From Anaerolineales bacterium UBA3082 (GTDB lineage: Bacteria; Chloroflexota; Anaerolineae; UBA7937): a stretch of DNA of 11,073 bases. This document shows positions 1 through 5,467 of the stretch, piece by piece. Below the pieces are notes generated by a model. The model saw only the letters and a list, made by a program, of their open reading frames with translations. It ran no database searches and had not been told where the DNA came from. Within the stretch, counting starts at the first letter, position 1, and each line of letters starts with the position of its first letter. The DNA lies in NCBI GenBank assembly GCA_002366595.1, contig DFBK01000092.1:1-11073 (forward strand). The letters run 5' to 3'. Made by a program: the position numbers and the translations under genes.

Positions 1-510
1 AAAGCCATTGACATTGACCCGAAATTCGCTATGGCTTACAACAATCGGGGACTTGTCTATGCTAAATTAAAGCAGTACGACCAAGCGATTGCCGACTACA
101 ACAAGGCCATTGACATTGACCCTAACCTTGCCCCGGCTTACAGCAATCGGTGCAATGATTATCTTCGTCTCAAGGAATACGATCAGGCCATTGCCGACTG
201 CGGTAAAGCCATTGACATTGACCCTAACTTCGCCCCGGCTTACAACAATCGAGGGAATGCCCACGCTGACCTAAAGGAGTACGATGAGGCGATTGCCGAC
301 TACACCGCGGCCATTAACATTGAGCCGGACTTCGCCCTGCCTTACTACAATCAGGGCGTTGTCCACGTTCAGTTGGAGGAGTACGAGCAGGCCATTGCCT
401 ACTTCACCGAGGCCATTCGCATTGACCCCGGCTTCGCCGGGGCCTACTACAACCGGGGGCTTTCCCACTATTACCTGGGCGAGTACGAGCAGGCCATTGC
501 CGACTTCGAG
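1..510 (+). repeat. 102-bp tandem coding repeat (TPR units)
   Basis: Five head-to-tail units of exactly 102 bp (34 codons) start at 1, 103, 205, 307 and 409. The first 20 bases of units 1-3 are nearly identical (AA(A/G)GCCATTGACATTGACCC), and units 4-5 are more diverged. Conservation at synonymous positions as well as amino acids suggests that units 1-3 duplicated fairly recently or are homogenised by recombination. Confidence 0.9.
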
Positions 511-594
511 TCTTACTTGCTGCTAGCACTGCCTGATGATCCTTTCAGAACACGAGCACAGCAATACATCGAGGAACTGCAAGAACAGCGATAG
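1..594 (+). CDS. Tetratricopeptide-repeat (TPR) protein, 5' truncated by the window
   Basis: The reading frame is open from base 1 (Lys-Ala-Ile-Asp-Ile-Asp-Pro before the first ATG at 31), so the true start lies upstream. About 197 residues are visible. Five consecutive 34-residue TPR units begin at bases 1, 103, 205, 307 and 409, each with the pattern AI-x-I-x-P-x-x-A-x-x-Y-x-N-(R/Q)-G-x-x-(6 residues)-Y-x-(Q/E)-AI-A. A short non-repeat tail rich in Glu/Gln ends at TAG 592-594. TPR arrays form helical superhelices that bind partner proteins; nothing here identifies the partner or enzymatic activity. No membrane segment is visible in the part present. Isoleucine is written almost only as ATT, whereas genes downstream mostly use ATC/ATA, so base use differs from the neighbours. 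The upstream part could carry another domain. Family is certain, role unknown. Confidence 0.93.
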   Translation, partial: KAIDIDPKFAMAYNNRGLVYAKLKQYDQAIADYNKAIDIDPNLAPAYSNRCNDYLRLKEYDQAIADCGKAIDIDPNFAPAYNNRGNAHADLKEYDEAIADYTAAINIEPDFALPYYNQGVVHVQLEEYEQAIAYFTEAIRIDPGFAGAYYNRGLSHYYLGEYEQAIADFESYLLLALPDDPFRTRAQQYIEELQEQR

Positions 595-679
595 ACCTCA
601 GAGCAAACCCCCCGGATCACATCCACTTGGGTCAAGGCTCGCTGCACCTGAAAGCCCCCGCTGCCTGAACCGCGACCCA

Positions 680-695
680 CCGTTGTCTACAACGG
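680..695. repeat. 16-bp palindrome upstream of the nitroreductase gene
   Basis: The sequence CCGTTGT-CT-ACAACGG is a perfect 7-bp inverted repeat around a 2-bp centre, 68 bp before the nitroreductase start in the 169-bp intergenic gap (595-763). It could be a dimeric-regulator operator or a small hairpin. It is not followed by a T tract, so it does not look like a terminator. No convincing -35/-10 pair was found in this gap. Function is inferred only from symmetry and position. Confidence 0.35.
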
Positions 696-763
696 ATAGC
701 CGAACCTCGACATAGGGGGTCTTCCCTGTGAAGGGGCTTTATTCGTAGGAGCGGGGAGGGAGT

Positions 764-1438
764 ATGAAGGTAACTAGGCGCGAAGCGTTACTGATGATTG
801 GCTTTGGGCTCCTGGGTTGCCAGCCTCCAATTAAGAGGGAGGTGACACCCACGCCGGTGGGAGAGATGCCGCTGCCCACACCTACCCTAAGAAGTGAGGT
901 ATCGCTGGAGGAAGCCCTGACCAGGAGGAGGTCGATTCGGGAGTTCACAGCGGAAGGGTTGACTTCGACGGAGATCTCGCAGTTGCTCTGGGCGGCCCAG
1001 GGGATCACTGACCTGCGAGGTTTCCGCACCGCTCCTTCGGCGGGAGCCCTCTACCCCTTGGAATTATATGTGGCTACTGGTGAGGGGGTCTATCACTACT
1101 TGCCCCAGGGCCATAACCTGGCTGTTCTCTCTCCAGAAGATGTGCGTCTGGGGCTCTGGGAGGCGGGGCTGAAACAGGATGCCTTGCGGGAGGCCCCGGT
1201 GATCATCGTCATAGCCGCCGTTTATGCCCGCACGGAAGGCAAGTACGGCTCTCGGGCCGAGCAGTATGTCCACTTGGAGGCGGGACATGCGGCGCAGAAT
1301 ATCTTGCTTCAGGCGACCGCGTTAGACCTAGGGGCCGTGCCCATCGGCGCTTTCTACGACCAGAAGGTGCAGGAGGTCCTGGCTTTGCCCTCAGATCATG
1401 AGCCCCTTTATCTCATCCCTGTGGGACATCCGAGGTGA
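764..1438 (+). CDS. Exported nitroreductase-family (SagB/ThcOx-like) FMN protein, Tat/lipoprotein signal
   Basis: Protein of 224 residues. The N-terminus has a twin-arginine TRREALL (residues 4-10), a short hydrophobic stretch and a lipobox LLGC with Cys19, then a Pro/Thr-rich linker (20-42). The catalytic domain starts near 48: RRRSIREF (54-61) is the usual FMN-phosphate-binding start of nitroreductases, and APSAGALYPLELY (90-102) is typical of the SagB-type dehydrogenase subgroup. Members use FMN to oxidise or reduce small substrates, or azolines in SagB. The likely reading is an FMN-loaded enzyme exported folded by Tat and anchored as a lipoprotein. ATG 764 is preceded by GGGGAGGGAGT, a good ribosome site. 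It is followed 36 bp later by the archaemetzincin gene on the same strand, probably co-transcribed. No YcaO or precursor peptide lies nearby, so a RiPP role is not supported. Substrate unknown. Confidence 0.85.
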   Translation: MKVTRREALLMIGFGLLGCQPPIKREVTPTPVGEMPLPTPTLRSEVSLEEALTRRRSIREFTAEGLTSTEISQLLWAAQGITDLRGFRTAPSAGALYPLELYVATGEGVYHYLPQGHNLAVLSPEDVRLGLWEAGLKQDALREAPVIIVIAAVYARTEGKYGSRAEQYVHLEAGHAAQNILLQATALDLGAVPIGAFYDQKVQEVLALPSDHEPLYLIPVGHPR

Positions 1439-1456
1439 GACAACGGATGTGAGGCG

Positions 1457-1471
1457 CTCTCGAGGCGAGAG
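1457..1471 (+). promoter_or_regulatory. Hairpin overlapping the archaemetzincin ribosome site
   Basis: CTCTCG-AGG-CGAGAG is a perfect 6-bp stem with a 3-base loop, ending 3 bases before ATG 1475. The right arm contains the only purine-rich candidate Shine-Dalgarno (AGGCGAGAG). If the stem forms in mRNA it would hide the ribosome site and reduce translation or couple it to ribosomes leaving the nitroreductase gene. The structure is read directly; the regulatory role is inferred. Confidence 0.35.
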
Positions 1472-1474
1472 AAT

Positions 1475-2011
1475 ATGAAAAAGCCGATCTATCTGATGCC
1501 CGTGGGCGTGGTGGAAGAAGGGCTCTTGGAGGCTATCGCTAAAGCGGTCGAGAGGACCTTTAACCGCCCTTGCCGGGTAGGGGAGGGGTTAGTCGAACCG
1601 GCCTATGCTTATGACCGAAGGCGAAGACAGTATCGGGTGGGGGAGATACTCTTGTGTCTGCGGCGGCTGGATATGCCCCAGGCTCATCGGTTGTTAGGGC
1701 TGGTGGATCAAGACTGTTATACGCCCGGTCTCAACTTCGTCTTCGGCCAGGCGATGGCTGGGGGAAGGGATGCGGTGGTGGCTTTGCCCCGTCTCCGTCA
1801 GGAGTTCTATGGGTTGCCTAAAGATGAGATGCTTTTCCAGGAGCGGGCTATTAAAGAGGCGGTTCACGAGTTGGGGCACACCTATGGCTTGGGCCATTGC
1901 CCTAACTCCCGGTGCGTGATGCATTTCTCCAATAGCCTAGCCGACACCGATATCAAGGGGGTCTCTTTCTGCCGCACTTGCCGAGCGGAGTTGGATGAGG
2001 CTGGTCTTTGA
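1475..2011 (+). CDS. amzA: Archaemetzincin-type zinc metalloprotease
   Basis: Protein of 178 residues, normal for prokaryotic archaemetzincins. The diagnostic block is HELGHTYGLGH (131-141) followed by C142, C147, a Met at 149 and C166-x-x-C169. This gives the zinc-binding HExxHxxGxxH of metzincins, the Met-turn region and the second, four-cysteine zinc site unique to archaemetzincins. E132 would be the catalytic base. The N-terminal half (YLMPVGVVEEGLLEAIAKAV and the N-F-V-F-G region near 87-91) also fits the family. No signal peptide is visible, so it is probably cytosolic. Physiological substrates of bacterial members are not established. It is encoded directly downstream of the exported nitroreductase and ends 18 bp before the convergent trmO-like gene. 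The ATG at 1475 is the first in-frame start that keeps the conserved MPVG strand. Confidence 0.93.
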   Translation: MKKPIYLMPVGVVEEGLLEAIAKAVERTFNRPCRVGEGLVEPAYAYDRRRRQYRVGEILLCLRRLDMPQAHRLLGLVDQDCYTPGLNFVFGQAMAGGRDAVVALPRLRQEFYGLPKDEMLFQERAIKEAVHELGHTYGLGHCPNSRCVMHFSNSLADTDIKGVSFCRTCRAELDEAGL

Positions 2012-2013
2012 CC

Positions 2014-2031
2014 AAGAGAAGAGGTTCTCTT
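2014..2031. terminator. Possible shared stem-loop between convergent genes
   Basis: AAGAGAA-GAGG-TTCTCTT is a perfect 7-bp inverted repeat with a 4-base loop in the 18-bp gap between two convergent genes; its right arm reaches into the stop codon of the minus-strand gene. The stem is A/T-rich and neither side has a clear T tract, so it is at best a weak bidirectional terminator. Confidence 0.35.
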
Positions 2032-2506
2032 ATTGCTTGGGGTCGCCCCCGCTTTCCCATAGTCGCCTGAGCCATTCGGGGATCTTGGCCTCTGGGATGT
2101 AATCACCCTGGGGGAGGTAGGGCTTGATATCGAGGACCGGCGTCCCATCGTAGGCGTCGAGGCCTCGCACGCGAAGGGTGTTCCCCTGGCGCTCTAAGAG
2201 TTGGACCACAGTGAGGCCTATAGGGTTGGGCCGCATGGGAGCCCGGGTGGCAAAGACCCCCACCAAGGGCATATCCTCCCTCCCTTGGGGATGAACCGTC
2301 AGGGGAATCACCTCCCTCTTTTTCTTATGGAGCCAGAAGATGACGATGATATGGGAGAACTCCTCCAACCCCTCTAGGGCCTCCAAGAACCTCTCCTCTA
2401 TCACTATCTGAGAGTCGATCTCTTCCCAGGTGACATCCTGGGAGTCGGCGATGCCGTTCCTCACCCAGCCGATGGCGTCAACTTCCAGGGTGGCTAGCGG
2501 TTCCAT
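2030..2506 (-). CDS. trmO: tRNA (N6-threonylcarbamoyladenosine37-N6)-methyltransferase-like, TrmO/TsaA family
   Basis: Protein of 158 residues from ATG 2506. The TsaA/UPF0066 domain fills the protein: an IGWVRN start, GLEEFSHIIVIFWLHK, PQGREDMPLVGVFATRAPMRPNPIGLTVV and GLDAYDGTPVLDIKPYLP, all hallmark blocks of the family. The E. coli member methylates t6A37 of tRNA-Thr using SAM. This protein is shorter than the E. coli enzyme and lacks its C-terminal extension, as in many archaeal and bacterial one-domain members, so tRNA specificity may differ. An upstream frame extension to 2653 exists but is poorly family-like. ATG 2506 has AAAGGGGGT just upstream and sits after a good promoter, so it is the chosen start. 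Transcribed divergently from the Nudix gene; convergent with the archaemetzincin gene. Confidence 0.9.
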   Translation of the reverse strand: MEPLATLEVDAIGWVRNGIADSQDVTWEEIDSQIVIEERFLEALEGLEEFSHIIVIFWLHKKKREVIPLTVHPQGREDMPLVGVFATRAPMRPNPIGLTVVQLLERQGNTLRVRGLDAYDGTPVLDIKPYLPQGDYIPEAKIPEWLRRLWESGGDPKQ

Positions 2507-2533
2507 CTTTACCCCCTTTCTGATGACAGAAGG

Positions 2534-2562
2534 AGTGTAACATAACCCGGGCCAGTTGTGAA
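2534..2562 (-). promoter_or_regulatory. Sigma-70-like promoter for the trmO-like gene
   Basis: Reading the minus strand, TTCACA (2562-2557) is a 5/6 match to the -35 consensus, followed by a 17-bp spacer and TACACT (2539-2534), a 4/6 match to the -10. It lies 28 bp before the chosen start at 2506, which supports that start over the longer frame. Confidence 0.6.
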
Positions 2563-2599
2563 GTCCGCACAATCTTGACAAAATGGGTCTAATCGGTGT

Positions 2600-2628
2600 T
2601 TGACGCCAGGGGGGCGCGGTGGTATCAT
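2600..2628 (+). promoter_or_regulatory. Sigma-70-like promoter for the Nudix-apgM-moaDE operon
   Basis: TTGACG (2600-2605, 5/6 match) is separated by exactly 17 bp from TATCAT (2623-2628, 4/6 match). The predicted transcription start near 2635 leaves a leader of only about 10 bases, just long enough to hold the GAGGG ribosome site (2637-2641) before ATG 2646. This spacing supports the internal ATG at 2646, because a start at 2619 would lie upstream of the transcript. Confidence 0.65.
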
Positions 2629-2645
2629 CAATCTTCGAGGGATGT

Positions 2646-3143
2646 ATGGCCAAGGCTCGGATTCAGAAGTCCGCAGGGGGCGTCATCTGTCAGGAGCGTA
2701 AAGGTGAGATGCATGTGGCCCTCATCGCTACCAAGGGGGGTGTTCATCCTGAGGGTTCACCCCGAAGGGAAAGATGGGGCTTGCCCAAAGGGGTAGTGGA
2801 GAAGGGGGAAGACTCCGCCCAGACGGCCCTGCGAGAGGTGGCCGAGGAGACGGGGCTTGAAGGGGAGGTCGTAGGGAAGTTGGGTTATATCGAATACTGG
2901 TTTCGCAGTCCGGAGGATAAGATACTCTACCACAAGTTCGTGGACTTCTATCTTTTGGAGTACCGATCTGGGGAGGTGGAGAAGCACGACTGGGAAGTAG
3001 AGCAAGCCCGATGGTTCCCCATCGAGGAGGCGATAGAGCGGATAGCGTTCGATAACGAGCGAGATATCCTGAGAAAAGCCAAGGAGGAATGGGAGAGAAA
3101 GAGAGATGGAGGCGATATTTCCCGACAGCGTGGTAGTGACTAA
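2646..3143 (+). CDS. Nudix hydrolase
   Basis: Protein of 165 residues from ATG 2646. The complete Nudix box is present: G49-x5-E55-x7-R63-E64-V-A-E67-E68-T-G70-L71, preceded by WGLPKG (44-49). The R-E-x-x-E-E glutamates bind the divalent metals that hydrolyse nucleoside diphosphates linked to another group. The short N-terminal strand (QKSAGGVI), the HKFVDFYLLEY segment and the ARWFPIEEAIER block resemble diadenosine-polyphosphate/ADP-ribose-type Nudix proteins, but the substrate cannot be fixed from sequence. The start was chosen because GAGGG sits 4 bp upstream and the promoter is positioned for it; a longer frame from 2619 adds nine residues unlike the family. Its last 38 bp overlap the next gene in a different frame, so the two are translationally linked. 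Confidence 0.9.
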   Translation: MAKARIQKSAGGVICQERKGEMHVALIATKGGVHPEGSPRRERWGLPKGVVEKGEDSAQTALREVAEETGLEGEVVGKLGYIEYWFRSPEDKILYHKFVDFYLLEYRSGEVEKHDWEVEQARWFPIEEAIERIAFDNERDILRKAKEEWERKRDGGDISRQRGSD

Positions 3144-4311
3144 CGAAAGCAAGATCGTCTTTCTCATCATCGACGGGTTGGGTGGCTTGGCTATGGAGGG
3201 TAAGGGGGGCACCGAACTCCAGGTGGCTCGGACTCCCAATTTGGATGCCCTGGCTGCTCATTCCATCTGTGGCCTCTTGGATCCGGTAGCGCCGGGGATA
3301 ACGCCGGGAAGCGGCCCCGCTCATCTGGCCCTCTTCGGCTATGACCCGGTGAGATGGAACATCGGGCGGGGGGTGCTCTCTGCCTTGGGTATCGAATTTC
3401 CACTGCAGGAGAACGATGTGGCCGCCCGGGGAAATTTTGCCACTCTCGATGCCCAGGGGAAGGTGGTGGATCGACGGGCCGGGCGGATAAGCACGGAGAC
3501 CACCCGAAGGTTGTGTCAGAAGATACGTGAGGCTGTGAGGCTCTCGCCCGTAGAATACTTTCTAGAGCCGGTGAAGGACTACCGGGTGGCTCTCGTTTTG
3601 CGTGGTGAAGGTTTGCATGATGGCCTCACAGATACCGACCCCCAAGCTTTGGGGGTCGCGCCTCTGCCCTGCCAGGCCACCGACCCCCAAGCGGAGGAGA
3701 CGGCGAGAAGGGTAAACCGATTCCTCTCCCAGGCCCGGGAGGTCCTAGCCGGCGAAGAGAAGGCGAATATCATACTCCTGCGGGGTTTTGCCAAATACCG
3801 AAGGTATCCTTCCATGGAAGAGCGGTTTGGCTTAAGATGTCTGGCTATCGCTAACTACCCCATGTATCGGGGGCTAGCGCGGCTGGTGGGGATGGAGTTG
3901 CATCCGGTGTGCGAAGATATGAGGGGTGAGTTCGCTGCTTTGAGCGAGAGGTACCGGGAGTTCGATTACTTCTTCTTGCATGTTAAGGAACCAGACAGCC
4001 GGGGTGAGGATGGGGATTTCGAGGCCAAGGTGCGGATCTTGGAGGAGGTAGACGCCCTGGTGCCCGAGATCACCAACTTGACCCCGGATGTCTTGGTGGT
4101 GACGGGGGATCACTCCACCCCCTCTAAGTTGCGCTCCCATAGTTGGCACCCCTTGCCTGTACTTCTGCATTCCACCTACGCCCGAGTGGACGAGGTAGGG
4201 CGATTCGACGAGATAAGTTGTATTCGAGGGGGCCTGGGGAGACAGCCGATGGTCAACCTGATGAGCCTGGCCTTGGCCCATGCTTTGCGGTTGACCAAGT
4301 ATGGAGCATGA
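3106..4311 (+). CDS. apgM: 2,3-bisphosphoglycerate-independent phosphoglycerate mutase, archaeal (ApgM) type
   Basis: Protein of 401 residues, standard for ApgM, which interconverts 3- and 2-phosphoglycerate in glycolysis and gluconeogenesis. It is an alkaline-phosphatase-superfamily fold. Visible active-site blocks: IIDGLGG with D23; PGSGPAHLALFGYDP with the presumed catalytic S69; HVKEPDSRGEDGDFEAKV (292-309) with D297; VTGDHSTP with D335/H336; and SHSWHP with H345. The position four residues after D297, His in archaeal enzymes (AGHDG), is Glu301 here, a potential change of metal ligand. ATG 3106 has GGGAGAG about 8 bp upstream; GTG codons at 3130 and 3136 are alternative starts because residues 1-15 are not conserved. 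It overlaps the Nudix gene by 38 bp and ends within the start region of the MoaD-MoaE gene. Confidence 0.93.
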   Translation: MEAIFPDSVVVTNESKIVFLIIDGLGGLAMEGKGGTELQVARTPNLDALAAHSICGLLDPVAPGITPGSGPAHLALFGYDPVRWNIGRGVLSALGIEFPLQENDVAARGNFATLDAQGKVVDRRAGRISTETTRRLCQKIREAVRLSPVEYFLEPVKDYRVALVLRGEGLHDGLTDTDPQALGVAPLPCQATDPQAEETARRVNRFLSQAREVLAGEEKANIILLRGFAKYRRYPSMEERFGLRCLAIANYPMYRGLARLVGMELHPVCEDMRGEFAALSERYREFDYFFLHVKEPDSRGEDGDFEAKVRILEEVDALVPEITNLTPDVLVVTGDHSTPSKLRSHSWHPLPVLLHSTYARVDEVGRFDEISCIRGGLGRQPMVNLMSLALAHALRLTKYGA

Positions 4312-4318
4312 GTTAGGG

Positions 4319-4963
4319 ATGAAGGTAAGGGTGAGGCTTTTTGCTGCCTATAGAGAAGTGGTCGGTCGAGGGGAGGTGAACCTGGAGGTCGAAGGGCCCC
4401 TTTCTCCTCTCGACCTTTGGCGGAGATTGGGAGAGGAGCATCCGCCGCTTCTCGAGTTCAGCCATTCTTTGCTAGTGGCCGTCAACGGGGAGTATGCCTC
4501 CCTGGATAGGCCCTTGAAGGAGGGAGATGAGGTGGCCTTCATCCCGCCAGTGAGCGGAGGCTCTTTTCGGGTCACCGAGGAAGAGATACGATTACAGGAA
4601 GTGATAGATGAGGTGAAAAGCGAGGAGGCGGGGGCCATCGTCACCTTCTTGGGCACGGTGCGGAGCCATTCCCGAGGGCGGAAGGTGCAACACCTGGAAT
4701 ACGAGGCCTATCCAGAGATGGCGGAGAAGAAACTGGAGGAGATAGGCCGAGAGATGCAAGAAAGGTGGGGGATAAGGACGGCCATCGTGCAGCGGGTAGG
4801 GCATCTAGAGGTAGGGGAGGCGAGCGTGGCTATCGCTGCCGCCGCCCCTCATCGAAGGGAAGCGTTCGAGGCGGCAAGATACGCCATCGATAGGCTCAAG
4901 GAGATAGTCCCCATCTGGAAGAAGGAGGTCTATGAAGGGGGCGAGGAGTGGATAGAGGAGTAG
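4319..4963 (+). CDS. moaX: MoaD-MoaE fusion, molybdopterin synthase (MoaX-like)
   Basis: One polypeptide (214 residues from ATG 4319) carries both molybdopterin synthase subunits. The first part is a MoaD ubiquitin-like domain (VRVRLFAAYRE to DEVAFIPPVSGG). The Gly-Gly pair at 4556-4561 is where free MoaD ends and receives its thiocarboxylate. The second part is MoaE: GAIVTFLGTVRSHSRG, LEYEAYPEMA, VGHLEVGEASVAIAAAAPHRREAF and DRLKEIVPIWKKE, whose lysines match the active-site region. The enzyme puts the dithiolene sulfurs into precursor Z to make molybdopterin. In M. tuberculosis MoaX the linked chain is cut after the Gly-Gly; the same is likely here. ATG 4301 in frame adds six residues and overlaps the apgM stop; 4319 was preferred because MoaD proteins begin at M-K-V-x-V-x-L-F. 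No other molybdenum gene is in the window. Confidence 0.93.
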   Translation: MKVRVRLFAAYREVVGRGEVNLEVEGPLSPLDLWRRLGEEHPPLLEFSHSLLVAVNGEYASLDRPLKEGDEVAFIPPVSGGSFRVTEEEIRLQEVIDEVKSEEAGAIVTFLGTVRSHSRGRKVQHLEYEAYPEMAEKKLEEIGREMQERWGIRTAIVQRVGHLEVGEASVAIAAAAPHRREAFEAARYAIDRLKEIVPIWKKEVYEGGEEWIEE

Positions 4964-4992
4964 GGCGGGTTTCGAAACCCGTCCTACTTTCT
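4960..4992 (+). terminator. Rho-independent-type terminator after moaX
   Basis: A 13-bp stem (4960-4972 with 4975-4987, one G-T wobble) is built on GTAGGGCGGGTTT / AAACCCGTCCTAC with a tiny CG centre, followed by TTTCT. It overlaps the stop codon of the fusion gene (4961-4963) and would end the Nudix-apgM-moaX transcript before the convergent cutA gene. The opposite side lacks a T tract. Confidence 0.75.
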
Positions 4993-5006
4993 AAGGCTTC
5001 CTTTTG

Positions 5007-5327
5007 TTAAGGGCCGCTTACCTCGCTGATCCAAGCGAGGTAATCTTTGTTCCCGGCGGAAACCGGAATAGCGAGGATTTCGGGCACCCTGTACGGGTGG
5101 TTCTCTCTGATGAGAGATTCGATCCTCTGGTAATCCTCGCTCTTCGCCTTGGCCAGGCATATCCATTCCCCCGCCTCTTCGATTTTGCCCTCCCACCAAT
5201 AGAGGCTGGAGATAGGTCCTATGATCTGGACGCAGGCCGCAGCGCGTTCTTCGACCAGGGCGCGCTGTATCTTCCTCGCTTCTTCCTCTGTGTTTGTGGT
5301 GGTGATAACCTGTATATATTCGGTCAT
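5007..5327 (-). CDS. cutA: CutA1-family protein
   Basis: Protein of 106 residues, the usual CutA1 size. Signature blocks: VITTTNTEEEARKIQRALVEERAAACVQIIGPISSLYWWEGKIEEAGEW and ENHPYRVPEILAIPV, which are the conserved core of this trimeric, ferredoxin-like, very heat-stable family. It was named for divalent-cation tolerance in E. coli, but its molecular role remains unclear. It is cytosolic, with no signal or membrane segment. The start is secure: AAGGAGA lies 6-7 bp before ATG 5327. It faces the molybdopterin synthase gene and is separated by 140 bp from the corrinoid protein gene upstream on the same strand, so it may have its own promoter, although I could not identify a convincing one. Confidence 0.95.
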   Translation of the reverse strand: MTEYIQVITTTNTEEEARKIQRALVEERAAACVQIIGPISSLYWWEGKIEEAGEWICLAKAKSEDYQRIESLIRENHPYRVPEILAIPVSAGNKDYLAWISEVSGP

Positions 5328-5422
5328 GGTTCTCCTTGATTAGAGTTTTGCCCTTGTATCTAGGCGAGATCATCTTCACTTCCCCTACCTATGTCTTGAT
5401 GTGGCACCGTGATATATTCTCG

Positions 5423-5446
5423 TTGCCCAACACTCATGATGGGCAA
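5423..5446 (-). terminator. Possible weak stem-loop after the corrinoid gene
   Basis: TTGCCCA (5423-5429) and TGGGCAA (5440-5446) form a 7-bp inverted repeat with a 10-base loop, 22 bp past the stop of the minus-strand corrinoid gene and before cutA. There is no clear T tract, so it may be a pause or mRNA-end structure rather than a true terminator. Confidence 0.3.
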
Positions 5447-5467
5447 GGGATATTTTGACCAGGTTAA

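Noticed and set aside
651..740. AAAGCCCC ... GGGGCTTT as a long inverted repeat ending the TPR transcript
   Set aside because: The loop would be about 75 bases and no compact stem-loop with T tract is visible, so it is likely chance.
2575..2593. TTGACA at 2575-2580 as the main promoter of the Nudix operon
   Set aside because: No acceptable -10 hexamer lies 16-18 bp downstream; the TTGACG/TATCAT pair is much better placed.
2728..3324. 198-codon minus-strand frame opposite the Nudix and mutase genes
   Set aside because: Low-complexity Pro/Ser/Arg-rich translation typical of an antisense frame; both plus-strand genes show catalytic motifs.
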